15,838 nt of DNA, from contig CAZQTW010000101.1 of the NCBI GenBank assembly GCA_964596165.1, positions 1 to 15,838 of the forward strand. The letters are read 5' to 3'. The translations under genes and the position numbers were made by a program. Source of the DNA: CAYUQT01 sp964596165. GTDB taxonomy: Bacteria; Planctomycetota; Phycisphaerae; UBA1845; JAFGLZ01. Positions 5,711 through 13,008 of this stretch are shown piece by piece; positions within the stretch are counted from its first letter, which is position 1; every line of letters begins with the position of its first letter. Under the pieces are notes generated by a model that saw only the letters and a program-made list of their open reading frames with translations, had not been told where the DNA came from and searched no databases.

Positions 5711-7063
5711 ATGAAACCAACACGACTCTGGGACAAAGGGTACGACGTGGACGCGACGGTGCATCGTTTCACCGTCGGTGACGACTATCTCCTCGACCTC
5801 GAGATGGTCGAGGCCGACTGTCTGGGCAGCGTCGCGCACGCGATGACGCTCTGCAAGGCCGGCATCCTTACGCGGGCGGGCGTCCGGAAGCTGCGGCGCG
5901 AGCTGGCCGCCATCGCCGCCGACGGGCAGGCGGGTACGTTCACGATCTCGATGGAACAAGAGGATGTCCACACCGCCATCGAGAACCGCCTGACCGAGAA
6001 GCTCGGCGAGCTCGGCAAGAAGATCCACACCGCTCGCAGCCGGAACGACCAGGTCATCGTCAATACGAGGCTGTGGGCGCGGCAGCGGCTTATCGAACTC
6101 GGCGAGGGGCTGCTGCAACTGACGGCGACGATCGCCCGCTTCGCCGACCGCCACAAGAAGGTCCCGATGGTCGGCCGGACGCACATGCAGCGGGCAATGC
6201 CGTCGAGCGTCGGCCTGTGGGCAGGGGCGTGGCTCGAATCGCTGCTCGACGACCTCGAACTGATCAAGACGGCCTATTTGCTCAACGATCAGTGCCCGCT
6301 CGGCTCGGCGGCCAGCTACGGCGTGCCGCTGCCGATCGACCGCGAATACACGGCCAGGCTGCTCGGCTTCGGCAAGGTACAGAACAACGTCCTGTACGCC
6401 AACAACAGCCGGGGCAAGATCGAGTCGATCATCCTCGCGGCGTGCGTTCAGGTCGCCATGGACCTGAGCCGGATCAGCCAGGACCTGATCGTCTTCTCGA
6501 TGCCCGAGTTCGGCTACTTCACGATCCCCGACGAACTCACCAGCGGCAGCAGTATCATGCCGCAGAAGAAGAACCCCTGCGGACTGGAGCTGACGCGAGC
6601 CAAGACGCGGTCGATCATCGCCTGCCATGACGAAGTCGTCGGGATTCACGCCGCTCTGCCCAGCGGCTACAACCGCGACTTCCAGCAAACCAAGGGCGCG
6701 GCGATCCGCGGGGTCAACCTGACGATTCAGTGCGTTCGAGTCATGGACGTGACGTTCAGCAAGCTCCGGGTGAACGCCGACAAGCTTCGGGCCGGTTTCG
6801 TCGGCGAGGTCTTTGCGACCGACTACGCGCTGGAACTCGTCGTCAAGGGCATGCCCTTCCGTGACGCCTATCGCAAAGTGGGCGCGGAGATCGACCGGCT
6901 CGAAACGCTCAGCCCCGACCGGGCGATCAGGGACCGCAAGGGCATCGGCATGGCGGGCAATCTGCGGCTGGATGTGTCCCGCAAGCGGATTGCCGCCGGC
7001 CGCGCCGTCGTCAAGGCGTGGCGCAACAACGCCCTCCGCGTCCGCAAGTCGCTCCTGGGATGA
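5711..7063 (+). CDS. argH: Argininosuccinate lyase
   Basis: This 450-residue cytoplasmic enzyme splits argininosuccinate into arginine and fumarate, the last step of arginine synthesis. Motifs of the fumarase/aspartase superfamily are clear: EDVHTAIENRL (84-94), ARSRNDQ (108-114), GRTHMQ with His158, GSAASYGVPLPIDR (198-211), and the signature loop GSSIMPQKKNP (279-289) with the catalytic serine. SGYNRDFQQTK follows at 318-328. Length is slightly below the usual 455-470. It has the GRTHMQRAMPSSVG and LNDQCPLGSAASYG wording of a divergent ArgH branch, instead of GYTHLQRAQP found in enterobacterial enzymes. No other arginine gene is nearby, so the pathway is scattered in this genome. It is convergent with the glycosidase gene, with 29 bases between stop codons. 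Confidence 0.95.
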   Translation: MKPTRLWDKGYDVDATVHRFTVGDDYLLDLEMVEADCLGSVAHAMTLCKAGILTRAGVRKLRRELAAIAADGQAGTFTISMEQEDVHTAIENRLTEKLGELGKKIHTARSRNDQVIVNTRLWARQRLIELGEGLLQLTATIARFADRHKKVPMVGRTHMQRAMPSSVGLWAGAWLESLLDDLELIKTAYLLNDQCPLGSAASYGVPLPIDREYTARLLGFGKVQNNVLYANNSRGKIESIILAACVQVAMDLSRISQDLIVFSMPEFGYFTIPDELTSGSSIMPQKKNPCGLELTRAKTRSIIACHDEVVGIHAALPSGYNRDFQQTKGAAIRGVNLTIQCVRVMDVTFSKLRVNADKLRAGFVGEVFATDYALELVVKGMPFRDAYRKVGAEIDRLETLSPDRAIRDRKGIGMAGNLRLDVSRKRIAAGRAVVKAWRNNALRVRKSLLG

Positions 7064-7092
7064 GTGAATCGGCCGAGGCGACGATCGTTGAT

Positions 7093-9516
7093 TCATGCCG
7101 GGCTGACGTTCCGCAGTCGCACCGTCCCGTTGCAGCCCTGGCGGTTGGCGGGCTTGCCCTTCGAGCTGACCCCCTTGATCTCGGCCACCAGGAAGTACCT
7201 TCTTGCGGGGTCGTGCTTCTCCAGCTTCACCATGTAGGTGTTGGCCTTATTCTCACAGGCGGCGACGCCTTCGTGCGCATCGACGCTCAACTCTGTCGAT
7301 AGATCGGGGCGGTCGGCCGGCGCCGACACCAGCGCCACGCGGAGGATGGTCAGCCCCCACCAGCCGGAGGTGTAGTGGAAGCCGACCTCGTAGCGACCTG
7401 GGCCTTCAATCAGCTCCGTCACATCCCATTTCTTGGTGATGCGTTCGTTCTGAACGAAATCCTCGGTAACCCACGTGCCGACGTCTCTAAGAAGATGCAC
7501 CTTGATCGGATTGCTCATTCCGAGTGAGACCAGCCCTTCACCCAACGCGATAGCCGTCTGCCCGGTCACATGAAGTGTGTCATTGAGCCTTTCCCTCCAG
7601 AACTCGGCGCCGATTGCCTGCTCCCACTGTCTAAATCCGCCCATCGTCTCGCTGTAGGCGTCGGAGAGCCGAACGCCCGCCTGGGCCAGCTCAACCCGCT
7701 CCTGGGCCGTCGGGGGCTTCTTCGACGACAGGGCCCGGGCGATCAGGTACGTCTCCCTGATCATCTGAACGTATCCCCGGATCACGCGGGTCTCGCCGAT
7801 GAGCAAGGGTGCGTCCAACCGCTTGGCGATCTCCAATGCCCTTGCACAGATAGCCAGATCGTTGTCGATGTGCGCCATGGTGGGGAAGTACCGGAACATC
7901 TTTTCGCCGAGCTTGGGCGTCCACCGCTTCTTGATCATCTCGGCGACGTTGCCGAAAAAGTGCGGGTACGGGATCCCGGAGCCGTAGACGTCCCACCCGA
8001 CCGGTCCGAGCATCGTGGCCCAGTCGGCGACGGCATCGGGGTCCTTGAACCCGCGCCGAGTGGCCCAGGCGGCGGCGAACTCCCGTTCGCTTCGTCCCCG
8101 GGCGTTCCAGGACCACTCCGCCGCGGCCGTGATGTTGAAGTCGTAGGCACGATTGCTGGGCGTGGCATATCCGCAGAGGCACTGGAGCTTCTTATCGACG
8201 AACTCATTCATACGATACTTGATGAACTGCGGACCGCTCCACGGGCAGACGATCCGCCACGAGGCGGTCAGTTGCGGGTAGCAGCCCAGCCATCGCCCGC
8301 TCGCGGCGAACTGTTGAAGCGCGGGATAGATCATCGGCTCGCGCGAGGAATCGTACGTGAGTCCTCCGTGGTAGTACGTCACGCCGGCGTCCTTGGGGAT
8401 CTCGGCGATGACCTGATCGTTGGAGGAATAGCTGCCCTGCGTCAAGAGTACCCGGAGGCCGATGTGGGGGTATGTCTTCTGGGCAATTCGCCACGCCTTG
8501 ACGATCGCCCGCGTTTCGAGGGTGTACTGACCGACCTTGCGACAACTGGCGCATCCGCATTGAAGCGGCTCCTCGGTGAGCCACACGCAGATGTCGGTGA
8601 CCCCTTTGTGATGGGCCAGGCACGACATCCAGTCCGCAATGAGGTTCAGGAGCCTCGGCTGCGAGAGGCACGGCGCGACCTCCTCGGGAAACGCCGAGTG
8701 CTGCGCGGTGGCGCCCTTTCCCCTGAGTTCGGGGAAATACGTGTACACGTCCGTCGCCTCAAGTTGGTCGAGGTGCGTAATGATCGGCACCAGCTTGAGC
8801 GCATTGAGACGTCCCAACTCCACGCGTTCGGCATTGGTCTTCGCCACGCCGACCCCTTCGGCCGTGACTTTGAGCGTGACGTGCGCCTCGACGAGGTTCA
8901 TCTTGTAGCCGGCCATCCACTTGATCTCATCGACCACGTTGCCGCCCCACTCGCCGCGCTCGGCGAGATCGGGCCAATCCGTGACGGTCACCAGCGGGAT
9001 CGTCACCCTGCCGCCGCTGAACTTGCCTTCGAGCAACTGGCGTAGTGTTTGCACAGCGTAATAGACGCCCCGTTCGTCGAGGGCGGTCAGGATCAGGCGG
9101 TTGGGTTCCACCGGCTTGATGAGATACGCCTGTTGCCAGTTCGGGAGGCCGGCCAGCCGCCCCGCCTCGGGTATAGTGACGTCATCCATCCGGCCCTGCC
9201 GGTCGCAGACCCCCACCAGGATTTCAAAACGCCCGGTGATCATCGCGGCATTTGCCCGGGTCCTGAACAGCTCGGTCAGGCCGGCGGCCGCATTCCGTTC
9301 GACATCGCCGGCGCCGGTGCGAAGCCGCAGCCTCACCTCGGCGGCCGGTAGCTCGATCTTCTGATCGATGCTGATTTGCTTGGGCAGCGGAATGGCCCAT
9401 CGCAACCATTGATCCTGCTCCTGTCGGGTTACAGGCGCGCTCGTGGACTGGCCCATGGCCGCCACCGACGAAACGAGGAGCAGGCCTGTTGTCACCGCCG
9501 GCGGTAGTTCGTTCAT
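7093..9516 (-). CDS. Secreted GH20-related glycoside hydrolase (DUF4838-like)
   Basis: This 807-residue protein begins with a signal peptide (hydrophobic AVTTGLLLVSSVAAM followed by GQ). Residues about 40-165 resemble the N-terminal domain of GH20 hexosaminidases, with YLIKPVEPNRLIL and the hallmark GVYYAVQTLRQLL (150-162). A TIM-barrel-like region follows. It contains WLTEE (312-316), placed where GH20 enzymes carry their acidic catalytic pair, and directly after it CGCASC (320-325), a CxCxxC cluster typical of DUF4838-type proteins. The C-terminal 150 residues are beta-rich and may bind carbohydrate. Start ATG 9516 is chosen for AAAGGAA upstream and the signal peptide. It probably acts outside the cytoplasm on an amino sugar or uronic acid glycan. 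Family is moderately sure; substrate is unknown. Confidence 0.75.
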   Translation of the reverse strand: MNELPPAVTTGLLLVSSVAAMGQSTSAPVTRQEQDQWLRWAIPLPKQISIDQKIELPAAEVRLRLRTGAGDVERNAAAGLTELFRTRANAAMITGRFEILVGVCDRQGRMDDVTIPEAGRLAGLPNWQQAYLIKPVEPNRLILTALDERGVYYAVQTLRQLLEGKFSGGRVTIPLVTVTDWPDLAERGEWGGNVVDEIKWMAGYKMNLVEAHVTLKVTAEGVGVAKTNAERVELGRLNALKLVPIITHLDQLEATDVYTYFPELRGKGATAQHSAFPEEVAPCLSQPRLLNLIADWMSCLAHHKGVTDICVWLTEEPLQCGCASCRKVGQYTLETRAIVKAWRIAQKTYPHIGLRVLLTQGSYSSNDQVIAEIPKDAGVTYYHGGLTYDSSREPMIYPALQQFAASGRWLGCYPQLTASWRIVCPWSGPQFIKYRMNEFVDKKLQCLCGYATPSNRAYDFNITAAAEWSWNARGRSEREFAAAWATRRGFKDPDAVADWATMLGPVGWDVYGSGIPYPHFFGNVAEMIKKRWTPKLGEKMFRYFPTMAHIDNDLAICARALEIAKRLDAPLLIGETRVIRGYVQMIRETYLIARALSSKKPPTAQERVELAQAGVRLSDAYSETMGGFRQWEQAIGAEFWRERLNDTLHVTGQTAIALGEGLVSLGMSNPIKVHLLRDVGTWVTEDFVQNERITKKWDVTELIEGPGRYEVGFHYTSGWWGLTILRVALVSAPADRPDLSTELSVDAHEGVAACENKANTYMVKLEKHDPARRYFLVAEIKGVSSKGKPANRQGCNGTVRLRNVSPA

Positions 9517-9547
9517 GACCGGTTCCTTTCGTCGTTCTGTTGCCGTA

Positions 9548-9589
9548 ACGGGCACCCGTCAGGATACCGGGATCGAAACAAATTCCCAA
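9548..9589 (-). promoter_or_regulatory. Candidate promoter and operator of the glycosidase gene
   Basis: On the minus strand TTGGGA (9589-9584) and TATCCT (9566-9561) are 17 bases apart, each matching four of six consensus positions. Overlapping the expected transcription start is a 12-base near-palindrome, ACGGG-CA-CCCGT (9548-9559). The leader to ATG 9516 would be about 39 bases. A repressor site at this place would suit a substrate-induced hydrolase, but this is inference. Confidence 0.3.
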
Positions 9590-9646
9590 ACACCACACCG
9601 GGCATCACACGCCGTCGGCGGTCGCCTTCGCGGTTGGTACCACAAG

Positions 9647-10207
9647 CTAAGAGGCAGTCGGCGGATTCCGACGGCCGCAAACGTCGGCCAGCATGACGGT
9701 CGCGACCGAGACCTGCAGAAGCATGCCCGCGGCCACGAGCCTGAAGTAGACGGTTATGGGTTGAACCAGGCCACTGAGGTCGTTCTTCGGCATGCCTTTG
9801 GCCATCAGTGCCTCGATCGCCGGCCGGCCGGAACGGGCGTAGCCTTCGCCGACCCAGACCGCCGCACCGGCGATCGCCAGGGAAGCAACGAGGAGCAGAT
9901 ACGACAGCAGGCTCCTTGGTGAACCCTGATCTGATTGATTCGAAGGCGTGGAGGCAGCGATTCGTGGGAGAAGTCTCCAACATAACAAGGGCACGGCAGC
10001 CGCCAAAACCGTCGCAAGCACGGCGCAGCCTCCCCCCGACATCAGACCTCGTTCGCCTATGAATCGTATCGCACAAAAGACGCTGACGAGGGCGCCCACC
10101 GCGACCGTTGCGGCCAAGGCAAGAAGATGCATTCGGTCCACGGCGGGGGCCTGTTGGAAGCAAGGTCGATCGTCTGATCTGACCTCGCCCGACTTATTGT
10201 GTGTCAT
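9647..10207 (-). CDS. Four-helix membrane protein of unknown function
   Basis: I do not recognise this 186-residue protein. Four hydrophobic segments are visible at about residues 27-50, 58-80, 99-120 and 151-175, separated by short polar loops. The loop at 121-150 contains EGYARSGRPAIEALMAKGMPKNDL. No catalytic or binding motif is seen. The frame is open to 10279, but ATG 10207 is preferred because TAGGA lies 8 bases upstream and GGAGG a little further. It lies between the Rieske oxidoreductase and glycosidase genes on the same strand, with about 130 bases on each side, so it may have its own promoter. The consistent hydrophobic pattern argues that this frame, not the overlapping antisense ones, is real. 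Confidence 0.6.
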   Translation of the reverse strand: MTHNKSGEVRSDDRPCFQQAPAVDRMHLLALAATVAVGALVSVFCAIRFIGERGLMSGGGCAVLATVLAAAVPLLCWRLLPRIAASTPSNQSDQGSPRSLLSYLLLVASLAIAGAAVWVGEGYARSGRPAIEALMAKGMPKNDLSGLVQPITVYFRLVAAGMLLQVSVATVMLADVCGRRNPPTAS

Positions 10208-10260
10208 GGGGTGTATCCTACCCTCCGGTACGCGTCGAGTCACGCGAAGCCCCGACACAG

Positions 10261-10272
10261 TGCTCGCGAGCA
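10261..10272. promoter_or_regulatory. Perfect 12-bp palindrome, operator candidate
   Basis: TGCTCGCGAGCA is a perfect palindrome in the 129-base gap between the Rieske oxidoreductase stop and the membrane protein start, 54 bases upstream of the latter. It has no adjacent T-run, so it is not an intrinsic terminator. A dimeric regulator could bind here. Confidence 0.3.
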
Positions 10273-10336
10273 TTCGCATCCACCGCTGCGCGTCGGTGTC
10301 CCTCCTGCCCTGCCCGGCGTACGGCTCAGAACGTGC

Positions 10337-11914
10337 TTAGGCTCGCAGTCTCTGAACTAGATCCACCGCCTTGCCGCGGAGTTCGCTCGGGCTCGGCATT
10401 CTGCCCATCCGCATCAACTCGTGGATGGCGGCCATCTTGATGCTCTCGTCACAGCCGGCCGCCGCCAGGACCTCGCCGCCCTTGATGTAGTAGGCTACGA
10501 ACTTCTTGGTCGCCGGATCGCCGTCGAAGAGGATTTCGTCCCATTCCTTGGCGTGCCCGAGATAGCGCAGGCCGATCTTCAGCTGATTGGTCCAGAAGAA
10601 GGGCACGCCGCGGAACTCCGTAACCTGCCCGGCCATGTTCAGCGCGGCACAGCGACCATGCTGCTGGGCGACCCGCCAATGCTCAATTCGTATCGGCTGC
10701 CCCGTTCGCCAGTCGGGAAACCGGGCGATGTCGCCGGCGACGTACAGGTCGGCTGCCGCGAGCAGATGCTTGTCCGCCGTGACGCTGCCGTCGGCGTTCA
10801 GCTTCAGGCCCCTCACGAACTCCGTGGCCGGCTTGACGCCAATGCCCACGACGACCAGATCGGCGTCCTGAGTCTGTCCGTTGTTCAACACGACCCGCTG
10901 GACCTTGCCGTCACCCTCGAATCGCACCACCTGCGCGGCCATCAGCAATCGAATGCCGTTGGCCTGATGCAACGCCTGGAACATGGAGCCGATTTCTCTG
11001 CCGAGGATTCGCTCAAAAGGAACCGACTCCGGCGCCACAATCGTAACGGCGAGTCCCCGCTTGGCCAGGCATGCGGCGACCTCGGTGCCGATGAAACTCG
11101 CGCCGACCACGACAGCGTTCTTCGCGCCGGCGATGGCCGCCCCGATCCGGTCGGCATCGTCGAGACTGCGAAGCGTGAAGACGTTCTCCAGGTCCGCGCC
11201 GGGGACATCCAACCGCCTCGGCGTGCTGCCGCTGGCCAGCAAGGCCTTGTCGTACTTGAGCGACGTGCCGTCGCTCAGCTCGATGATCTTCGCGGCGACA
11301 TCAAAGCAGGTGACCTCGCACTCGGTCATCACCTCGATATCCCATCGGGCGTAGAACGTGTCGGATCGCAGCCGTGGCGAGAATTCGTGTTCGGCGCTAC
11401 TGAGGTATCCCTTGCTGAGGTCCGGGCGGTCGTAGGGCAGATGCCTTTCGCGGGTGATCATGACGAGTCGACCCTTGAAGCCGCATTGGCGGAGGGTTTC
11501 GACGGCCATGTGCCCCGCTCCGCCGCCGCCCACAACGACGAACGTCCGGCCGTCGGTCGAATCGCGCTTGACCATCGGCGCGACGCGTCGAGTCTTCACG
11601 TCGTCGGGGAGCGTAACGACGACGTTCTCGCCGTCGATGCGGACGTCGAATCGCGGCAGGGAGTCGAATGCCGGAGGCTCCTCCAGGTTGCCGGTCACGA
11701 CGTCGAAGACGGCCTTATGCCACGGACATAGCACGCGGTGCCCGCACAACACCCCTTTGGCCAGCGGACCGTCGTAGTGCGTGCATAGCGCCCCGACGGC
11801 GTGAAACCGACCGTCGACGCGTGAGAGCAGGATCAGCTTCTCGCCGATCTCCACCTCTTTCATCTGTCCGTCCTGAAGATCCGTTACCTTGGCCACCACA
11901 TGTTCGCTGGGCAT
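10337..11914 (-). CDS. Rieske [2Fe-2S]/FAD-dependent NAD(P)H oxidoreductase (AIFM3-like)
   Basis: This 525-residue two-part redox protein moves electrons between NAD(P)H, FAD and a Rieske cluster. The N-terminal Rieske domain (about residues 5-103) has both cluster motifs: CTH (Cys44, His46) and CPWH (Cys63, His66). A pyridine-nucleotide-disulphide reductase module follows, with the FAD-binding VVVGGGGAGH (126-135), the NAD(P)-binding VVVGASFIGTE (268-278) and the late FAD motif LYVAGDIA (390-397). This arrangement matches AIFM3/AIF-like and ferredoxin-reductase-like bacterial enzymes. The frame extends upstream into kdsD, but ATG 11914 is chosen because AAGGA lies 7 bases before it and the Rieske domain starts there. 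It follows kdsD by 34 bases, so the two are probably cotranscribed. The electron partner is unknown. Confidence 0.9.
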   Translation of the reverse strand: MPSEHVVAKVTDLQDGQMKEVEIGEKLILLSRVDGRFHAVGALCTHYDGPLAKGVLCGHRVLCPWHKAVFDVVTGNLEEPPAFDSLPRFDVRIDGENVVVTLPDDVKTRRVAPMVKRDSTDGRTFVVVGGGGAGHMAVETLRQCGFKGRLVMITRERHLPYDRPDLSKGYLSSAEHEFSPRLRSDTFYARWDIEVMTECEVTCFDVAAKIIELSDGTSLKYDKALLASGSTPRRLDVPGADLENVFTLRSLDDADRIGAAIAGAKNAVVVGASFIGTEVAACLAKRGLAVTIVAPESVPFERILGREIGSMFQALHQANGIRLLMAAQVVRFEGDGKVQRVVLNNGQTQDADLVVVGIGVKPATEFVRGLKLNADGSVTADKHLLAAADLYVAGDIARFPDWRTGQPIRIEHWRVAQQHGRCAALNMAGQVTEFRGVPFFWTNQLKIGLRYLGHAKEWDEILFDGDPATKKFVAYYIKGGEVLAAAGCDESIKMAAIHELMRMGRMPSPSELRGKAVDLVQRLRA

Positions 11915-11948
11915 GGTTTCTTCCTTCACGAGAGCCACCGTCGGGTTC

Positions 11949-12956
11949 TTACAACCCCGCTTGCACGATATCGTGCATGCGGATAATGCCGATCGGGCGG
12001 AAGTCCTCGTCGGTAACGACCAAGGCGGTGATCCGGCTCTCCTCCATGAGGTTCCGGCACTCGACAACCAGCGTATTGGGTTTCACGGTGGACCGATGAA
12101 CGGGTGGCTCGGCCGGTCCGCGACGGGACAATCGGATCAACTGGGCGGCGTCGTGCGTATCAGGCGACTCGCCCCGTAGCAGTGCCCGCCGGAGATCGCC
12201 GTCGGTAAACACGCCCAGCAATCTTCCCTCGCCATCCACCACGCAGGCCATCCCCAGGTGCTTGGCGTCGATCTCGGCCAGGAGTTGTGGGAAGGACGCA
12301 TCGGACCGGACGACCGGCAGTTCCGCGCCGCGATGCATCAGATCGCAGACTCGGAGTAGAAGTCGCTTGCCCAGGGGGCCCTCCGGGTGATACTGCGCGA
12401 AATCATCGGGACTGAATCCTCTCGCCTCAAGCAACGCCATGGCGATGGCGTCGCCCAACGCCAGCATCATCGTCGTGCTGGTGGTCGGCGCGAGGCCAAG
12501 CGGTCCGGCCTCGGGAACGTCGGGGAGGCTCAACGTGATGTCGCAGAGTTCGGACAATCGACCGTTCCCACCGGTCGACACGCCGATGACCGGCCCGCCA
12601 AGTTGGCGAAAGTACACCACGAACCGAATCAGTTCCTCGGTTTGGCCGCTCTTGCTCAGGGCCAGCAACGCGTTCTCACGCGTGACAATTCCCAGGTCGC
12701 CGTGGAGTCCCTCGACCGGGTGTATCCAGACAGCGGGGGTTCCGGTGCTCGTGAGGGTGGCGGCGATCTTCCTGCCGACCAGGCCGCTCTTGCCCAGCCC
12801 CGTGACCAACAGTTGACCGCCGTGGTTGAGGATCAGTTCCACCGCGGATTCGAAGGCTTCGCCCAGAGAGTCCGCCAGTTGCGCCAAGGCGTCCGCTTCC
12901 TCGCGGATGACCTGACGAGCGAGAACGGCACATGCGTGTCGATTCTTGGTGTTCAT
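11949..12956 (-). CDS. kdsD: KpsF/GutQ family arabinose-5-phosphate isomerase
   Basis: This 335-residue cytoplasmic enzyme interconverts ribulose 5-phosphate and arabinose 5-phosphate, the entry to Kdo synthesis for lipopolysaccharide. The SIS domain (about 40-175) carries GLGKSG (53-58), GLHGDLG (83-89) with the active-site histidine, and the phosphate loop LSKSGQT (100-106). HPEGPLGKRLL (190-200) leads into two CBS domains (about 203-260 and 285-335). The order and length match KdsD exactly. HPEGPLG replaces the more common HPGGSLG. The linker between the CBS domains lacks a clear MT-x-x-P motif. The start ATG at 12956 has only a weak ribosome binding site. It lies 52 bases after the TMTC-like gene and 34 bases before the Rieske oxidoreductase. 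Other Kdo genes are not in the window, so GutQ-like roles remain possible. Confidence 0.9.
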   Translation of the reverse strand: MNTKNRHACAVLARQVIREEADALAQLADSLGEAFESAVELILNHGGQLLVTGLGKSGLVGRKIAATLTSTGTPAVWIHPVEGLHGDLGIVTRENALLALSKSGQTEELIRFVVYFRQLGGPVIGVSTGGNGRLSELCDITLSLPDVPEAGPLGLAPTTSTTMMLALGDAIAMALLEARGFSPDDFAQYHPEGPLGKRLLLRVCDLMHRGAELPVVRSDASFPQLLAEIDAKHLGMACVVDGEGRLLGVFTDGDLRRALLRGESPDTHDAAQLIRLSRRGPAEPPVHRSTVKPNTLVVECRNLMEESRITALVVTDEDFRPIGIIRMHDIVQAGL

Positions 12957-13008
12957 TACCGACGCATTCTATCGCTGAGACCGAAGCCGGACAACACAGG
13001 CGGTCAGC

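Noticed and set aside
7065..7095. TGAATC/GATTCA inverted repeat between the convergent argH and glycosidase genes
   Set aside because: The stem is only 6 bp with a 19-base loop and no T-run on either strand, so it is not supported as a terminator.
5681..7096. A 471-residue open frame antisense to argH
   Set aside because: It is the mirror of a high-GC gene with strong codon bias; the product is full of Arg, Asp and Pro with no domain, while the plus-strand frame is clearly ArgH.
11915..12067. 51-residue N-terminal extension of the Rieske oxidoreductase overlapping kdsD
   Set aside because: The overlap is an out-of-frame reading of kdsD; the Rieske domain and a good ribosome binding site start at 11914.
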